From the NCBI RefSeq assembly GCF_009828925.2, contig NZ_WUTY02000001.1, positions 1,580,492-1,644,491 of the forward strand: a stretch of 64,000 bases of DNA. The letters run 5' to 3'. A model generated the notes under the pieces. It was not told where the DNA came from. It searched no databases and saw only the letters and a program-made list of their open reading frames with translations. How positions within the stretch are numbered: the first letter of the stretch is position 1; each line of letters opens with the position of its first letter. Of the stretch, positions 42,653 through 50,512 are shown in pieces. The position numbers and the translations under genes are program-made. Source of the stretch: Methylicorpusculum oleiharenae. GTDB lineage: Bacteria; Pseudomonadota; Gammaproteobacteria; Methylococcales; Methylomonadaceae.

Positions 42653-42961
42653 CTAGCGCGTTTCTGAATTTTCCAAAACGTTTTCTATTTTTCCGCTTAA
42701 TTTGATAAGAGTTTCTGTGAGATTCCTCTCAAGCTCCCGGTTGCGGGTTTCTGCAATGTGTAATTCATGCGCCAGATTAAGGGCAGCCATTACGGCTATT
42801 CTGTCCGTACCGACCACTTTGCCGGAATCTCTGATTTTGCGCATCTGATTGTCGAGTTGCCGGGCTGACTCAAGCAGGCCGGTTTGTTCTTCAGGTGCGC
42901 AGGCAATTTTATATTCTTTGCTCAGAATGTTGATGGTAATTGCTGATACATTTTTGTTCAT
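42653..42961 (-). CDS. zapA: Cell division protein ZapA
   Basis: A 102-residue ZapA: N-terminal KNVSAITINILSKEYKIACA and EEQTGLLESARQLDNQM, then a long C-terminal coiled coil (VMAALNLAHELHIAETRNRE and on). ZapA tetramers crosslink FtsZ filaments at the division ring. Its start overlaps the upstream coiled-coil gene by four bases, and 6S RNA follows it. Confidence 0.95.
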   Translation of the reverse strand: MNKNVSAITINILSKEYKIACAPEEQTGLLESARQLDNQMRKIRDSGKVVGTDRIAVMAALNLAHELHIAETRNRELERNLTETLIKLSGKIENVLENSETR

Positions 42962-43185
42962 GCGCCGTGCTCCATTGCTTTTAACCGGGATATCATAGCT
43001 TCGACCCGGGTTCTGGCCAGGCTGGTTTTTTCGAGTAATTTGGCTTTTTGACGAACCAGTTCTTCTTGTTTGATTTTGAGCGAGTTATTTTCGTTTTTTA
43101 ATGAATTGTATTGCTCTATTAGTTGATCCAGCTTGTCTTCCAGATCTTTCAATTCAAGAGACTGAACATTTTCAGGATGTGTCAT
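42958..43185 (-). CDS. TIGR02449-type small coiled-coil protein
   Basis: A 75-residue, almost entirely coiled-coil protein (LEDKLDQLIEQYNSLKNENN, SLKIKQEELVRQKAKLLEKT, ending ISRLKAMEHGA). This family sits directly upstream of zapA in many gammaproteobacteria and resembles ZapB in composition. A role at the division ring is inferred from position. The promoter should lie in the gap shared with divergent ygfB. Confidence 0.9.
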   Translation of the reverse strand: MTHPENVQSLELKDLEDKLDQLIEQYNSLKNENNSLKIKQEELVRQKAKLLEKTSLARTRVEAMISRLKAMEHGA

Positions 43186-43366
43186 GGCAGTGATTGTCTG
43201 TAAAGCTTGGAAAAAAAGTAATATACCGTCTCAATTACTACACGAGACTAATTCGGCACTCAAGCCGATCAAAGGAAGTCTATGGTAACAAAATTATGGC
43301 TTTTCAAGTATCATTCGTAAGAAAATCAAGTGCATTTTAGTTTAGCCCTACTGCCAATCACTACCT

Positions 43367-43918
43367 ATGGATTATCACGTTTTTGAATCTCTTTTTGTCG
43401 CTTCCGGCACCCATTGCTCGGTCGCCGAGGCTCATGGCCTGGCAACCGGAATGTTATGTGTTGATGAGCGTGCGGACGCGGCCAATTGGTTAACCGAATT
43501 GTTTGATGCGGATGCAGACAGCGATTCTTCGGCTTTCAACAAATTTTTTGAAGCTACCCGCGCATCGATAACCAGCGACGACTACCGTTTTGACTTGTTG
43601 TTGCCGGATGACCTAGATGATCTTGAAGAACAGGTCGAGGCCCTACGCGATTGGTGTCAGGGTTTCTTGTTTGGCGTCGGTTATTCCGGAGGCTCAGGTG
43701 CCTGGCCTGGAGAAATCAGTGAAATTCTGAAGGATATTGTTGAAATTACCAAAATCGAAGCTGGACAATACAGCAGTGCTGATGCCGATCAAGAGGATCT
43801 GGACGCAAAAGCCGAAGAAGACAAGGCTGCTTTCATAGAAATTAACGAGTATCTTCGTGCCTCGGTTTATATGATACGCGAAGAATTTCTCAGTCGGGCT
43901 GAAAGCGCTACCCATTGA
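43367..43918 (+). CDS. ygfB: UPF0149 family protein YgfB
   Basis: A 183-residue acidic, cytoplasmic protein of the UPF0149/YgfB family. It has VASGTHCSVAEAHGLATGML, then the core RDWCQGFLFGVGYSGGSGAW and C-terminal EDKAAFIEINEYLRASVYMI. In Pseudomonas YgfB influences stress and resistance gene expression; elsewhere its role is unclear. Divergent from zapA and followed by pepP-ubiH, the standard neighbourhood. Confidence 0.92.
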   Translation: MDYHVFESLFVASGTHCSVAEAHGLATGMLCVDERADAANWLTELFDADADSDSSAFNKFFEATRASITSDDYRFDLLLPDDLDDLEEQVEALRDWCQGFLFGVGYSGGSGAWPGEISEILKDIVEITKIEAGQYSSADADQEDLDAKAEEDKAAFIEINEYLRASVYMIREEFLSRAESATH

Positions 43919-44049
43919 AGTAAGTCAGACGCTTGGTATTCTGCTGATACCCTGGATGAAACTCAGGCCGCTTGGCCGGACTTTATTCAGGAAAAACGAC
44001 CGGATTATTACAGGTACCGTCATTAACCCCCCTCATGACAATTAACTAA

Positions 44050-45360
44050 ATGAAACAAGTTGAATTTAAAAAACGCCGCAAGCATTTGATGAAGCGGATC
44101 GGTCAGGGAAATATCGGGCTGATAGGCAGTGCGTCCGAACAGAAACGCAATCGTGACGTCAGTTATCCATTTAGACAGGACAGTGATTTTTATTATTTGA
44201 CGGGGTTCAATGAGCCTGAAGCCTTGGCGGTATTTATTCCCGGAAGACCGCAGGGGGAGTACATCTTGTTCTGCAGGGAATTTGACGAAAAGAAAGCCTT
44301 GTGGGAAGGCGCGCATGCCGGATTGATGGGCGCTACTAAAGATTATCAGGCCGATGATGCTTTTCCGATTGATGACATCGATGACATTTTGCCTGGATTG
44401 CTGGAAAACAAAGGCAAGGTTTTTTATCCGATGGGACGCGACAGCGACCTTGATCATAGCTTGATGGACTGGATCAATCATTTACGTGGTCAGACCCGGT
44501 CAGGCATCAGCGCACCCATGGAGCTGGTGTCGCTGGAACATATTGTTCATGAAATGCGGCTTATAAAAAGCCCTGCCGAGCTTAAGCTTATGCGAAAAGC
44601 GGCGGAAATTTCAGCGCAGGCTCATGTCAAGGCCATGCAATTAAGCCGTCCCGGATTATTCGAATATCAAGTCGAAGCTGAAATTGTTCATCATTTCATG
44701 ATCAACGGTTTAAGAGCAGTGGCTTACCCTTCTATCGTCGCTGCAGGCAAGAATGCCTGCACCTTGCATTACACAGAAAATGCAGATTCGCTTAAAGCCG
44801 GCGATTTATTGCTGATCGATGCAGGGGCCGAGTGCGACCATTATGCGGCCGACATCACCCGGACATTCCCGGTGTCAGGGCAATTTAATGAGCCGCAAAA
44901 ACAGTTGTATCAGTTGGTTTTGGATGCTCAGTATGCGGCCATTGCCGAGATCAAGCCGGGTAATCCCTGGAACATAGCCCATGAGGCTTCAGTCTCGGTC
45001 TTGACCAAAGGACTGGTTAAATTAGGCCTGCTTAAAGGCCGGACGGCCAAACTGATTAAAGATGAAGCCTACAAAGCTTTTTACATGCACCGGATCGGCC
45101 ATTGGCTGGGTATGGATGTACACGATGTCGGCGATTATAAAATCAATGACGAATGGCGAATATTGGAACCGGGCATGGTCTTGACCATTGAGCCGGGTTT
45201 GTACATTCCCAGCGACTGCGCGACGGTAGATGAGCAGTGGCGAGGAATCGGCATCCGTATTGAAGACGATGTTTTAGTTACTGAAGACGGCCATGAAATT
45301 TTAACCAGTCTGGTGCCCAAGTCCGTTGAAGCGATTGAAGCGCTGATGCAGGCTGCCTGA
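44050..45360 (+). CDS. pepP: Xaa-Pro aminopeptidase (aminopeptidase P)
   Basis: A 436-residue metallopeptidase that removes N-terminal residues preceding proline. The N-terminal creatinase-like domain (1-170, with QDSDFYYLTGFNEPEAL) is followed by the pita-bread catalytic domain. Dinuclear metal ligands are visible: Asp in LLIDAGAECDHYAADITRTF (both Asp), His in MHRIGHWLGMDVHD, Glu in LTIEPGLY and Glu in GIRIEDDVLV. Its TGA overlaps the ubiH ATG. Confidence 0.96.
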   Translation: MKQVEFKKRRKHLMKRIGQGNIGLIGSASEQKRNRDVSYPFRQDSDFYYLTGFNEPEALAVFIPGRPQGEYILFCREFDEKKALWEGAHAGLMGATKDYQADDAFPIDDIDDILPGLLENKGKVFYPMGRDSDLDHSLMDWINHLRGQTRSGISAPMELVSLEHIVHEMRLIKSPAELKLMRKAAEISAQAHVKAMQLSRPGLFEYQVEAEIVHHFMINGLRAVAYPSIVAAGKNACTLHYTENADSLKAGDLLLIDAGAECDHYAADITRTFPVSGQFNEPQKQLYQLVLDAQYAAIAEIKPGNPWNIAHEASVSVLTKGLVKLGLLKGRTAKLIKDEAYKAFYMHRIGHWLGMDVHDVGDYKINDEWRILEPGMVLTIEPGLYIPSDCATVDEQWRGIGIRIEDDVLVTEDGHEILTSLVPKSVEAIEALMQAA

Positions 45361-46571
45361 TGAGAAGCGATTACGATGTATTGATTGCCGGAGGGGGGTT
45401 AGCCGGTAATTGTCTAGCTCTGGCATTGAAAGATTCCGGCTTGAGTATCGCGATTATCGAGGCGCAAACCCGCAAACAGCTTCATGAATCACCTGCCGGT
45501 GACAGAGCGCTGGCGCTGGCGAGCGGAACGGTTGAATTGTTGGGTGACTTGGGCATTTGGCAAGGCATCAGTGAAATGGCCACGCCCATCGTTAATATTC
45601 ATGTGTCGGATCAGGGGCATTTCGGAAAAACACGGCTGGCCGCTCAAAAAGAAAATGTAGCTGCGCTGGGCTATGTGATACAAGCAAGAGACATAGAAAC
45701 CCATGTGGCCAAGCTGGTCGATGAGGCTGGTATCACCTTGATTTGCCCGGCACGCGTTGCCGGATTGATGAGCACTGATTTCGACATCGGCGTCAGTGTC
45801 AAAGCCGGTAACGAATCCCATGCGTTGACGGCTTCGTTACTGGTAGGCGCAGACGGTGGCAATTCTTCGGTACGCAAGTTGCTAGATATTGATCAAGACA
45901 TCACCGAATATGGCCAGACCGCTCTGGTTGCCACGATAACCTGCAGTTTGCCGCATCAAAATATCGCCTTCGAACGCTTCACGTCTTCGGGCCCTTTGGC
46001 TTTATTGCCTATGAAAGGTCAAACTTGCGCTCTCGTCTGGACGCGCAAACACGAAGAAGCGGAATATCTTAAAGACTGCGGTGAGCAAGAATTTATCGAG
46101 CGCTTACACGATTGTTTCGGTTACCGACTGGGTGAATTTAGTTTGTCTGAACCGAGGCGGGCATTTCCGTTAAGCCTGATTCGTGCCGAAGCGATGGTTT
46201 CCGGGCGAGCAGTCATCATCGGCAATGCGGTTCATCAATTGCATCCTGTTGCGGGGCAGGGATTTAATCTGGGTTTGAGGGATGTGGTTCAGCTGGCTGA
46301 CACGCTGCTACATCAAATTGAGATAAACGGAGATATCGGTGATCCGGACGTACTCAAGAAGTATGCGGATACCCGGCAGCAGGATTTATCAAAAGTGATC
46401 GGTTTTACCCACACGCTGGTCAGCGTTTTTTCAAATCAGTGGGCACCGTTAGCGCTGGTCAGAAATCTGGGCTTGGCTTTGCTTGATATTGCCCCTTCGG
46501 GAAAAAGCCTGTTGACCCGGCATGCGATGGGCCTGGCAAGTCAATTGCCCCGGCTGGGCAAAAACCGTTGA
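45360..46571 (+). CDS. ubiH: 2-octaprenyl-6-methoxyphenol hydroxylase
   Basis: A 403-residue FAD monooxygenase of ubiquinone biosynthesis, acting at the inner membrane on the aromatic ring. FAD motifs are LIAGGGLAGNCLALALKDSG, DRALALASGTVELL (the UbiH/COQ6 signature region), VGADGGNSSVRKLL and GNAVHQLHPVAGQGFNLGLR. Identity as UbiH rather than UbiI or UbiF rests on the ygfB-pepP-ubiH order. The usual partner ubiI does not follow; accessory DNA does. Confidence 0.92.
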   Translation: MRSDYDVLIAGGGLAGNCLALALKDSGLSIAIIEAQTRKQLHESPAGDRALALASGTVELLGDLGIWQGISEMATPIVNIHVSDQGHFGKTRLAAQKENVAALGYVIQARDIETHVAKLVDEAGITLICPARVAGLMSTDFDIGVSVKAGNESHALTASLLVGADGGNSSVRKLLDIDQDITEYGQTALVATITCSLPHQNIAFERFTSSGPLALLPMKGQTCALVWTRKHEEAEYLKDCGEQEFIERLHDCFGYRLGEFSLSEPRRAFPLSLIRAEAMVSGRAVIIGNAVHQLHPVAGQGFNLGLRDVVQLADTLLHQIEINGDIGDPDVLKKYADTRQQDLSKVIGFTHTLVSVFSNQWAPLALVRNLGLALLDIAPSGKSLLTRHAMGLASQLPRLGKNR

Positions 46572-46618
46572 GCCTGACATGACCCGCAAAACGGGCTAAT
46601 ACCCCAGATTGCCGTTTT

Positions 46619-46647
46619 GTAGGATGTGGTGAAGATCGAGCCGCATC
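46619..46647. repeat. Half-copy of the 33584 palindromic element
   Basis: TAGGATGTGGTGAAGATCGA followed by GCCGCATC matches the left arm of the element at 33584-33648. The right arm is missing. Confidence 0.45.
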
Positions 46648-46687
46648 AAAAAACAATACCGCAAACAAAAACGGGCCCGGCAAACTG

Positions 46688-46766
46688 TAGGGCGTTTTCG
46701 CGATAGCAAAACGCCAACACTCTTTAAAGCTATGGCGGATTGCCTATCGGCGAATCCGCCTTACGG
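46688..46766. repeat. 79-bp repeat, copy A
   Basis: It differs from copy B (47356-47434) at only five of 79 positions. It contains two palindromes: GGCGTTTTCGCGATAGCAAAACGCC-type and GGCGGATTGCCTATCGGCG followed by AATCCGCC. It begins 13 bases past the stop of the ParE-like toxin gene. Confidence 0.85.
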
Positions 46767-46779
46767 TTAGAGAGATCTG

Positions 46780-47076
46780 TTAGCGGCTTTTAGGCCAACG
46801 ATTCGGATTTCGGGCATCATGCAATACCGCCAATACATGAACCAAATTGCTACGCACCACATAAAACAAACCGAATGGAAATCGTGGGATGAGTGCGCGG
46901 CGAACCCCTGGAATTATCTCAGCATAAAGTAATGGAGCTTGCTCCAGCCGTTTTAGCTGCAGTTCTATTGCGACAATAAATTCTTCGCCAAGTCCTGAGC
47001 TCTTTGACTCATACCATTCTTGGGCTTCGCCCGTTTCACGTAAGGCTCGTGCAGAAAACTTCAGGTGGTACGCCAT
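46780..47076 (-). CDS. RelE/ParE-family toxin
   Basis: A 98-residue toxin of the RelE/ParE fold: MAYHLKFSARALRETGEAQE, WYESKSSGLGEEF, LLYAEIIPGVRRALIPRFPF, then LFYVVRSNLVHVLAVLHDAR. I start at ATG 47076, which overlaps the antitoxin's end by 16 bases. A longer frame to 47112 would sit inside the antitoxin gene with no ribosome site of its own. ParE-type toxins poison gyrase, RelE types cleave mRNA; the sequence does not decide between them. The gene looks intact. Confidence 0.9.
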   Translation of the reverse strand: MAYHLKFSARALRETGEAQEWYESKSSGLGEEFIVAIELQLKRLEQAPLLYAEIIPGVRRALIPRFPFGLFYVVRSNLVHVLAVLHDARNPNRWPKSR

Positions 47077-47294
47077 GAGCCATCTTTTAGGCGTGATTTT
47101 ACTTGATCCCACGAATAACCAGCCTCTGGGTTCTTCTCAAACTCAATCATGCGCAGTTCCAGTTCGGCTTTAAGCTCCGGTGATACTTCCAAAGCTTCAG
47201 GTACTGCGGCAACGCTGTCCCAAATAAGCTCAACGAGCCGAATGCGCTCCTGCACCGGAAGCTCAAGAATATCGGTAATAGAGATATTGTTCAT
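47061..47294 (-). CDS. Addiction-module antitoxin (TIGR02574-like)
   Basis: A 77-residue antitoxin: ITDILELPVQERIRLVELIW, DSVAAVPEALEVSPELKAEL, then EKNPEAGYSWDQVKSRLKDG. The ...LIWDSV... and W..VK.RL parts are the family signature. It precedes the toxin and overlaps it, the standard order. It is the same type as the antitoxin at 32625, so two related modules are present 14 kb apart. Confidence 0.88.
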   Translation of the reverse strand: MNNISITDILELPVQERIRLVELIWDSVAAVPEALEVSPELKAELELRMIEFEKNPEAGYSWDQVKSRLKDGSWRTT

Positions 47295-47355
47295 GATAGA
47301 TACTGTATTCTTTCGTTAAAAATCAAAAGCGAAGTTTACAAGCGACCCGACAACA

Positions 47356-47434
47356 TAGGGTGTTTTCTCGATTGCAAAACGCCAACACTGTTTAAAGCAA
47401 TGGCGGATTGCCTATCGGCGAATCCGCCTTACGG
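47356..47434. repeat. 79-bp repeat, copy B
   Basis: This is 74 of 79 bases identical to copy A at 46688-46766, in the same orientation. It lies directly after the stop of the nuclease-like gene (minus strand) and upstream of the antitoxin, so the two copies bracket the toxin-antitoxin pair as direct repeats. Confidence 0.85.
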
Positions 47435-47439
47435 GTTTG

Positions 47440-47895
47440 TTAAACGGCTTTCGGTACACGGTCTGACTGACCCACTGATTTATTGAGCTCGCTGAGCTTA
47501 GTAAGTGAAATTTGAAATTGACCATTACTTGGTGGTCGTTTATCTTTAAATTGCTCCCATACCAGTGCTCCTGGGCCGTTGTAGACCTCCTCGAATGTTC
47601 CGTCAGGTAGTATCTTGATTATGATCGTATGCTGCGGCTGACTTCGGAACGCAACGGTTTTCGATTGCGTAGCCTTGATTTCTACTTGCAAGCCACTTTC
47701 TGAAACCGCGTCATGTCCTTTGTTTGATGCTGTTTTAAGTTTAAGATCGTATGCGTCGGCGACCAAACATTCACCCAAACTTCCAACCATGTGTCCATCA
47801 GGAGTGAAATGCCTTCCGGGGAACATCCCTTCTAGTTCTTTGACCGTGGCGTATAACTGCTTAACTAGGGCCTGAAATTTATCGTGATCGATCAT
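47440..47895 (-). CDS. DUF6998-like protein with nuclease-type core
   Basis: A 151-residue protein. An N-terminal helical part (FQALVKQLYATVKELEGMFP) is followed by GSLGECLVADAYDLKLKTAS, NKGHDAVSESGLQVEIKATQ and a late QFQISLTKLSEL. The E...GHDA...VEIKAT arrangement has the order of a PD-(D/E)XK nuclease active site (Glu, Asp, Glu-x-Lys). It resembles small uncharacterised proteins near restriction or mobile regions. Whether it cuts DNA is unproven. It sits beside a toxin-antitoxin pair in accessory DNA. Confidence 0.7.
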   Translation of the reverse strand: MIDHDKFQALVKQLYATVKELEGMFPGRHFTPDGHMVGSLGECLVADAYDLKLKTASNKGHDAVSESGLQVEIKATQSKTVAFRSQPQHTIIIKILPDGTFEEVYNGPGALVWEQFKDKRPPSNGQFQISLTKLSELNKSVGQSDRVPKAV

Positions 47896-48362
47896 ATATC
47901 GTTTAAAAAGTAATTATCTAAGTTATTGCTAAAGTACGTTTCTTTTCGTCTTACTGTCAACAACAAGCTCCAACACCCGATTTTCTCAACCATTTAATTG
48001 ACCTTTTACGCTCCTTAAACAGATCGGTATATCTTCAGAGAGAAAGGATGAGCAAAAAACCTCATCGTTCGCGTTATTCTCCAAGCAGATAACTTCGGAG
48101 GTTTCACCGTGAGCCATATCTTTTGCGGGCGCCTCCTTGCCCGATAATTTCAATCATTTCGACTATTTTGAAACGTTTTAACGGCGCTTTTCAGGTTGAA
48201 GTCTTTTTGATTGAGCATTTAAATTTTCCGTCTTGTTGGGCTTCTGGTATATTCCGCAGTGTTTGTAAGATTTATCAACCGGTTTCATAAAGGCAGCTTG
48301 GGCTCCCGGAAACGGTGTTGCTCTTACAGTAATTTAACGATAACTCTAATCAGGGGCGAACG
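47896..48362. other. Gap before the membrane microprotein
   Basis: About 470 bases without a credible gene. It holds the divergent upstream regions of the nuclease-like gene and the microprotein. A 14-codon ATG frame at 48049 is too short to support. Confidence 0.4.
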
Positions 48363-48467
48363 ATGGCGACCGGAATCTATTTGCTGACAACCGTTTTTGT
48401 CGGTTATGTAATTTATGAAGTTCTTGGCGATCAGATCAAAGAGCTTCTGAATAAATTTAAAAAATAA
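48363..48467 (+). CDS. 34-aa membrane microprotein
   Basis: MATGIYLLTTVFVGYVIYEV followed by LGDQIKELLNKFKK: one membrane helix and a short basic amphipathic tail. GGGGCGA lies just before ATG 48363. The next gene, 25 bases on, opens with a close relative of the same segment (LFILTTIYVAYVVYLVVGEK), which argues that this is a real gene: both have [I/L]..[L]TT.[F/Y]V.YV.Y.V.G. It may be a membrane partner of that protein. Function unknown. Confidence 0.65.
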   Translation: MATGIYLLTTVFVGYVIYEVLGDQIKELLNKFKK

Positions 48468-48492
48468 TAATAATTAAATTCACGGGGGAACT

Positions 48493-49077
48493 ATGACCGA
48501 GGTCTTATTTATACTCACTACTATTTATGTAGCGTACGTTGTTTATTTGGTTGTTGGCGAAAAAATGTCTGATAGTAAATCGGGTGCTGCTGAATCAATC
48601 AAATCCAAAGTATCTCAATTGTTTACAGAAAAAAGCGCAGTTCCATCTTCTGTAGCAGCTGATATTCAGCCTGCGGCACAAGTCAGCGAACCCAAGGAGC
48701 CCGAAGCGGCAAAAACTGAAAGCGTTGCCGTTGCAGCCAAAGCAGTTCCAACAGCAGAGCAGGTCGCTCCCACTCCAGAACCTGCACCTGCACCTAAAAT
48801 CGAAGCCAAACCAAAAGCCGAAACCAGAAAACCGGCTACTGCGGCTAAAAAACCAGCGGCAGCAAAAGCCCCGTCTGAAGTGCGAAATCCTGAAACAGGC
48901 GAGGTTAATGCGCTGCCAAACAACTACCGTTTTGCAAAACGCTGGATGAAAGATGCTTTGGTTAAAGAGGGTCTTTTACCAAAAGTGTATAAGAATGATG
49001 AGTTGGATGAAAAAGCCAATAAAAAAATAAAAACCGCCTTCACTAAGTTCGCCAAACTGGAACAATACCGGGTTTGA
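48493..49077 (+). CDS. TolA-like membrane-anchored protein with Ala/Pro/Lys linker
   Basis: A 194-residue protein. It has an N-terminal membrane helix (about 3-23), a long low-complexity linker (about 45-125) rich in Ala, Pro, Glu and Lys (TAAKKPAAAKAP), and a compact C-terminal domain (about 130-194). The last contains NPETGEVNALPNNYRFAKRW, MKDALVKEGLLPKVY and IKTAFTKFAKLEQY. The build (anchor, extended linker, small end domain) is like TolA or other envelope-spanning proteins, although no sequence identity is claimed. A GGGGGAA ribosome site precedes ATG 48493. It is probably co-transcribed with the microprotein. Confidence 0.7.
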   Translation: MTEVLFILTTIYVAYVVYLVVGEKMSDSKSGAAESIKSKVSQLFTEKSAVPSSVAADIQPAAQVSEPKEPEAAKTESVAVAAKAVPTAEQVAPTPEPAPAPKIEAKPKAETRKPATAAKKPAAAKAPSEVRNPETGEVNALPNNYRFAKRWMKDALVKEGLLPKVYKNDELDEKANKKIKTAFTKFAKLEQYRV

Positions 49078-49103
49078 TTTTAAAAACCGGCCGCTGTTTT
49101 ATG

Positions 49104-49147
49104 AGGATTCATGGGTGTTTTGGGTGCTTCCCAATAAGGTGAATCCT
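49104..49147. terminator. Possible bidirectional terminator
   Basis: AGGATTCA and TGAATCCT, an 8-bp stem with a long loop, sit midway between the convergent ends of the TolA-like gene and pilR. No strong U-tract, so confidence is low. Confidence 0.3.
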
Positions 49148-49174
49148 TATAGCCACAAGCCCGTTTGATCAGGA

Positions 49175-50512
49175 TTATTCCATCCCCAGTTTTTTGAGGC
49201 GGTAGCGGAACGAACGAAAGGATAAACCCAATTGTTTGGCGGCTGCAGTCTTGTTCCAGCGGTTGGAGGTCAGGGCCATGGTAATGGCTTTGCGTTCGAT
49301 ATTTTCCAGATAGTTTTCAAGTGATGTTTCCGCCGGATCGAATTCGGGATAATCCGGTAACACATGTGCTTCTATAGGCAGGTTAAGATCGTCCTCGTCA
49401 ATCAGTTTGCCGTCGCTTAAAGCAATGGCGCGTTCAATAATATTCTCCAGTTCACGCACATTGCCCGGAAAGGAATAATGCGTTAAGGCTGTGATGGCGG
49501 CATCCGAAATTTGGGGTTTCAAATCGCTGTTTTTGGTCAACGCCGTCAAGATAAAGCGCGTCAATTGCTCGATGTCTCCGCTACGCATTCTCAGCGGCGG
49601 AACATTAAGATCAATGACATTGATGCGGTAATACAGATCTTGCCGAAAAAGGCCTTCCTGAACCATGACAGCGAGATCGCGGTGGGTGGCGCTCAATAAG
49701 CGGATGTCGACGGCAATTTCCTGCTGTTCGCCAACCGGACGCACTTTCTTTTCCTGTATGGCGCGTAACAGTTTGACCTGTAATGCAGGCGGCAAATCAG
49801 CAACCTCATCTAAAAACAGCGTCCCGCCTTCGGCCGCCTGAAACAAGCCTATTTTGTCGGCAACTGCGCCGCTGAAACTGCCTTTTTTGTGGCCGAAGAA
49901 TTCACTTTCCATCAGTTCGGGGGGAATTGCGCCGCAATTGACAGCAATGAAAGGCTTATCGCTGCGCGGGCTCTGTTTATGAATGAGCCTGGCAACCAGT
50001 TCTTTGCCGGAGCCTGATTCGCCGCTGATATAGACCGGCGCCTGACTGCGGGCCAGTTTGTCGATTTTGGTTCTTACTGCCCGCATGACAGCGGATTCGC
50101 CAATCAGGATTTCTCGGGTTCGTCTGTCTTTGGTGTTGGTTTCAGGGCTTAGCCGCAAAGCTTTGGTGACGATTTGCCTGAGTACAGATAAGTCCACCGG
50201 TTTGCTGATAAAGTCGAATGCGCCGGCTTTCATCGCTTTTATCGCTGTATCCATGCTGCCGTAAGCGGTTATCACCGCAATAGGTATGGGTTTTTCCGAG
50301 TTTTGCAAATATTCAACCAGTGCCAGACCGTTTCCATCAGGAAGCTTCATATCGGTCAAGCACAGGTCCAGCGTATTTTCTTTCAATGATTGTATGGCTG
50401 AGCTGATATTGTCACTGCATATCGTGTCGATGCCCATACGGTTAAGGGTGATGCTGAGCAGTTCGCGAATGTCCGGTTCATCATCAACAACAAGGGCAAG
50501 TGGTTTTTTCAT
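49175..50512 (-). CDS. pilR: NtrC-type response regulator PilR
   Basis: A 445-residue sigma-54 activator. Receiver domain (1-120; VVDDEPDIRELLSITLNRMG, LTDMKLPDGNGL with the phosphoacceptor Asp, FISKPVDL). AAA+ domain (about 135-370; GESGSGKELVARLIHK Walker A, GAFSGA-like GSFSGAVADK sigma-54 contact loop, GGTLFLDEVADLP Walker B). C-terminal Fis-type HTH (NKTAAAKQLGLSFRSFRYRL). PilR switches on the type IV pilin gene in related bacteria. It overlaps pilS by four bases. No pilA in the window. Confidence 0.92.
   Translation of the reverse strand: MKKPLALVVDDEPDIRELLSITLNRMGIDTICSDNISSAIQSLKENTLDLCLTDMKLPDGNGLALVEYLQNSEKPIPIAVITAYGSMDTAIKAMKAGAFDFISKPVDLSVLRQIVTKALRLSPETNTKDRRTREILIGESAVMRAVRTKIDKLARSQAPVYISGESGSGKELVARLIHKQSPRSDKPFIAVNCGAIPPELMESEFFGHKKGSFSGAVADKIGLFQAAEGGTLFLDEVADLPPALQVKLLRAIQEKKVRPVGEQQEIAVDIRLLSATHRDLAVMVQEGLFRQDLYYRINVIDLNVPPLRMRSGDIEQLTRFILTALTKNSDLKPQISDAAITALTHYSFPGNVRELENIIERAIALSDGKLIDEDDLNLPIEAHVLPDYPEFDPAETSLENYLENIERKAITMALTSNRWNKTAAAKQLGLSFRSFRYRLKKLGME

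Noticed and set aside
46688-47434. Integron attC sites (gene plus palindromic repeat)
   Set aside because: A GTTTAAC-like core occurs next to copy B, but the matching GTTRRRY core is absent at the other end and copy A lacks both. No integron integrase is in the window.
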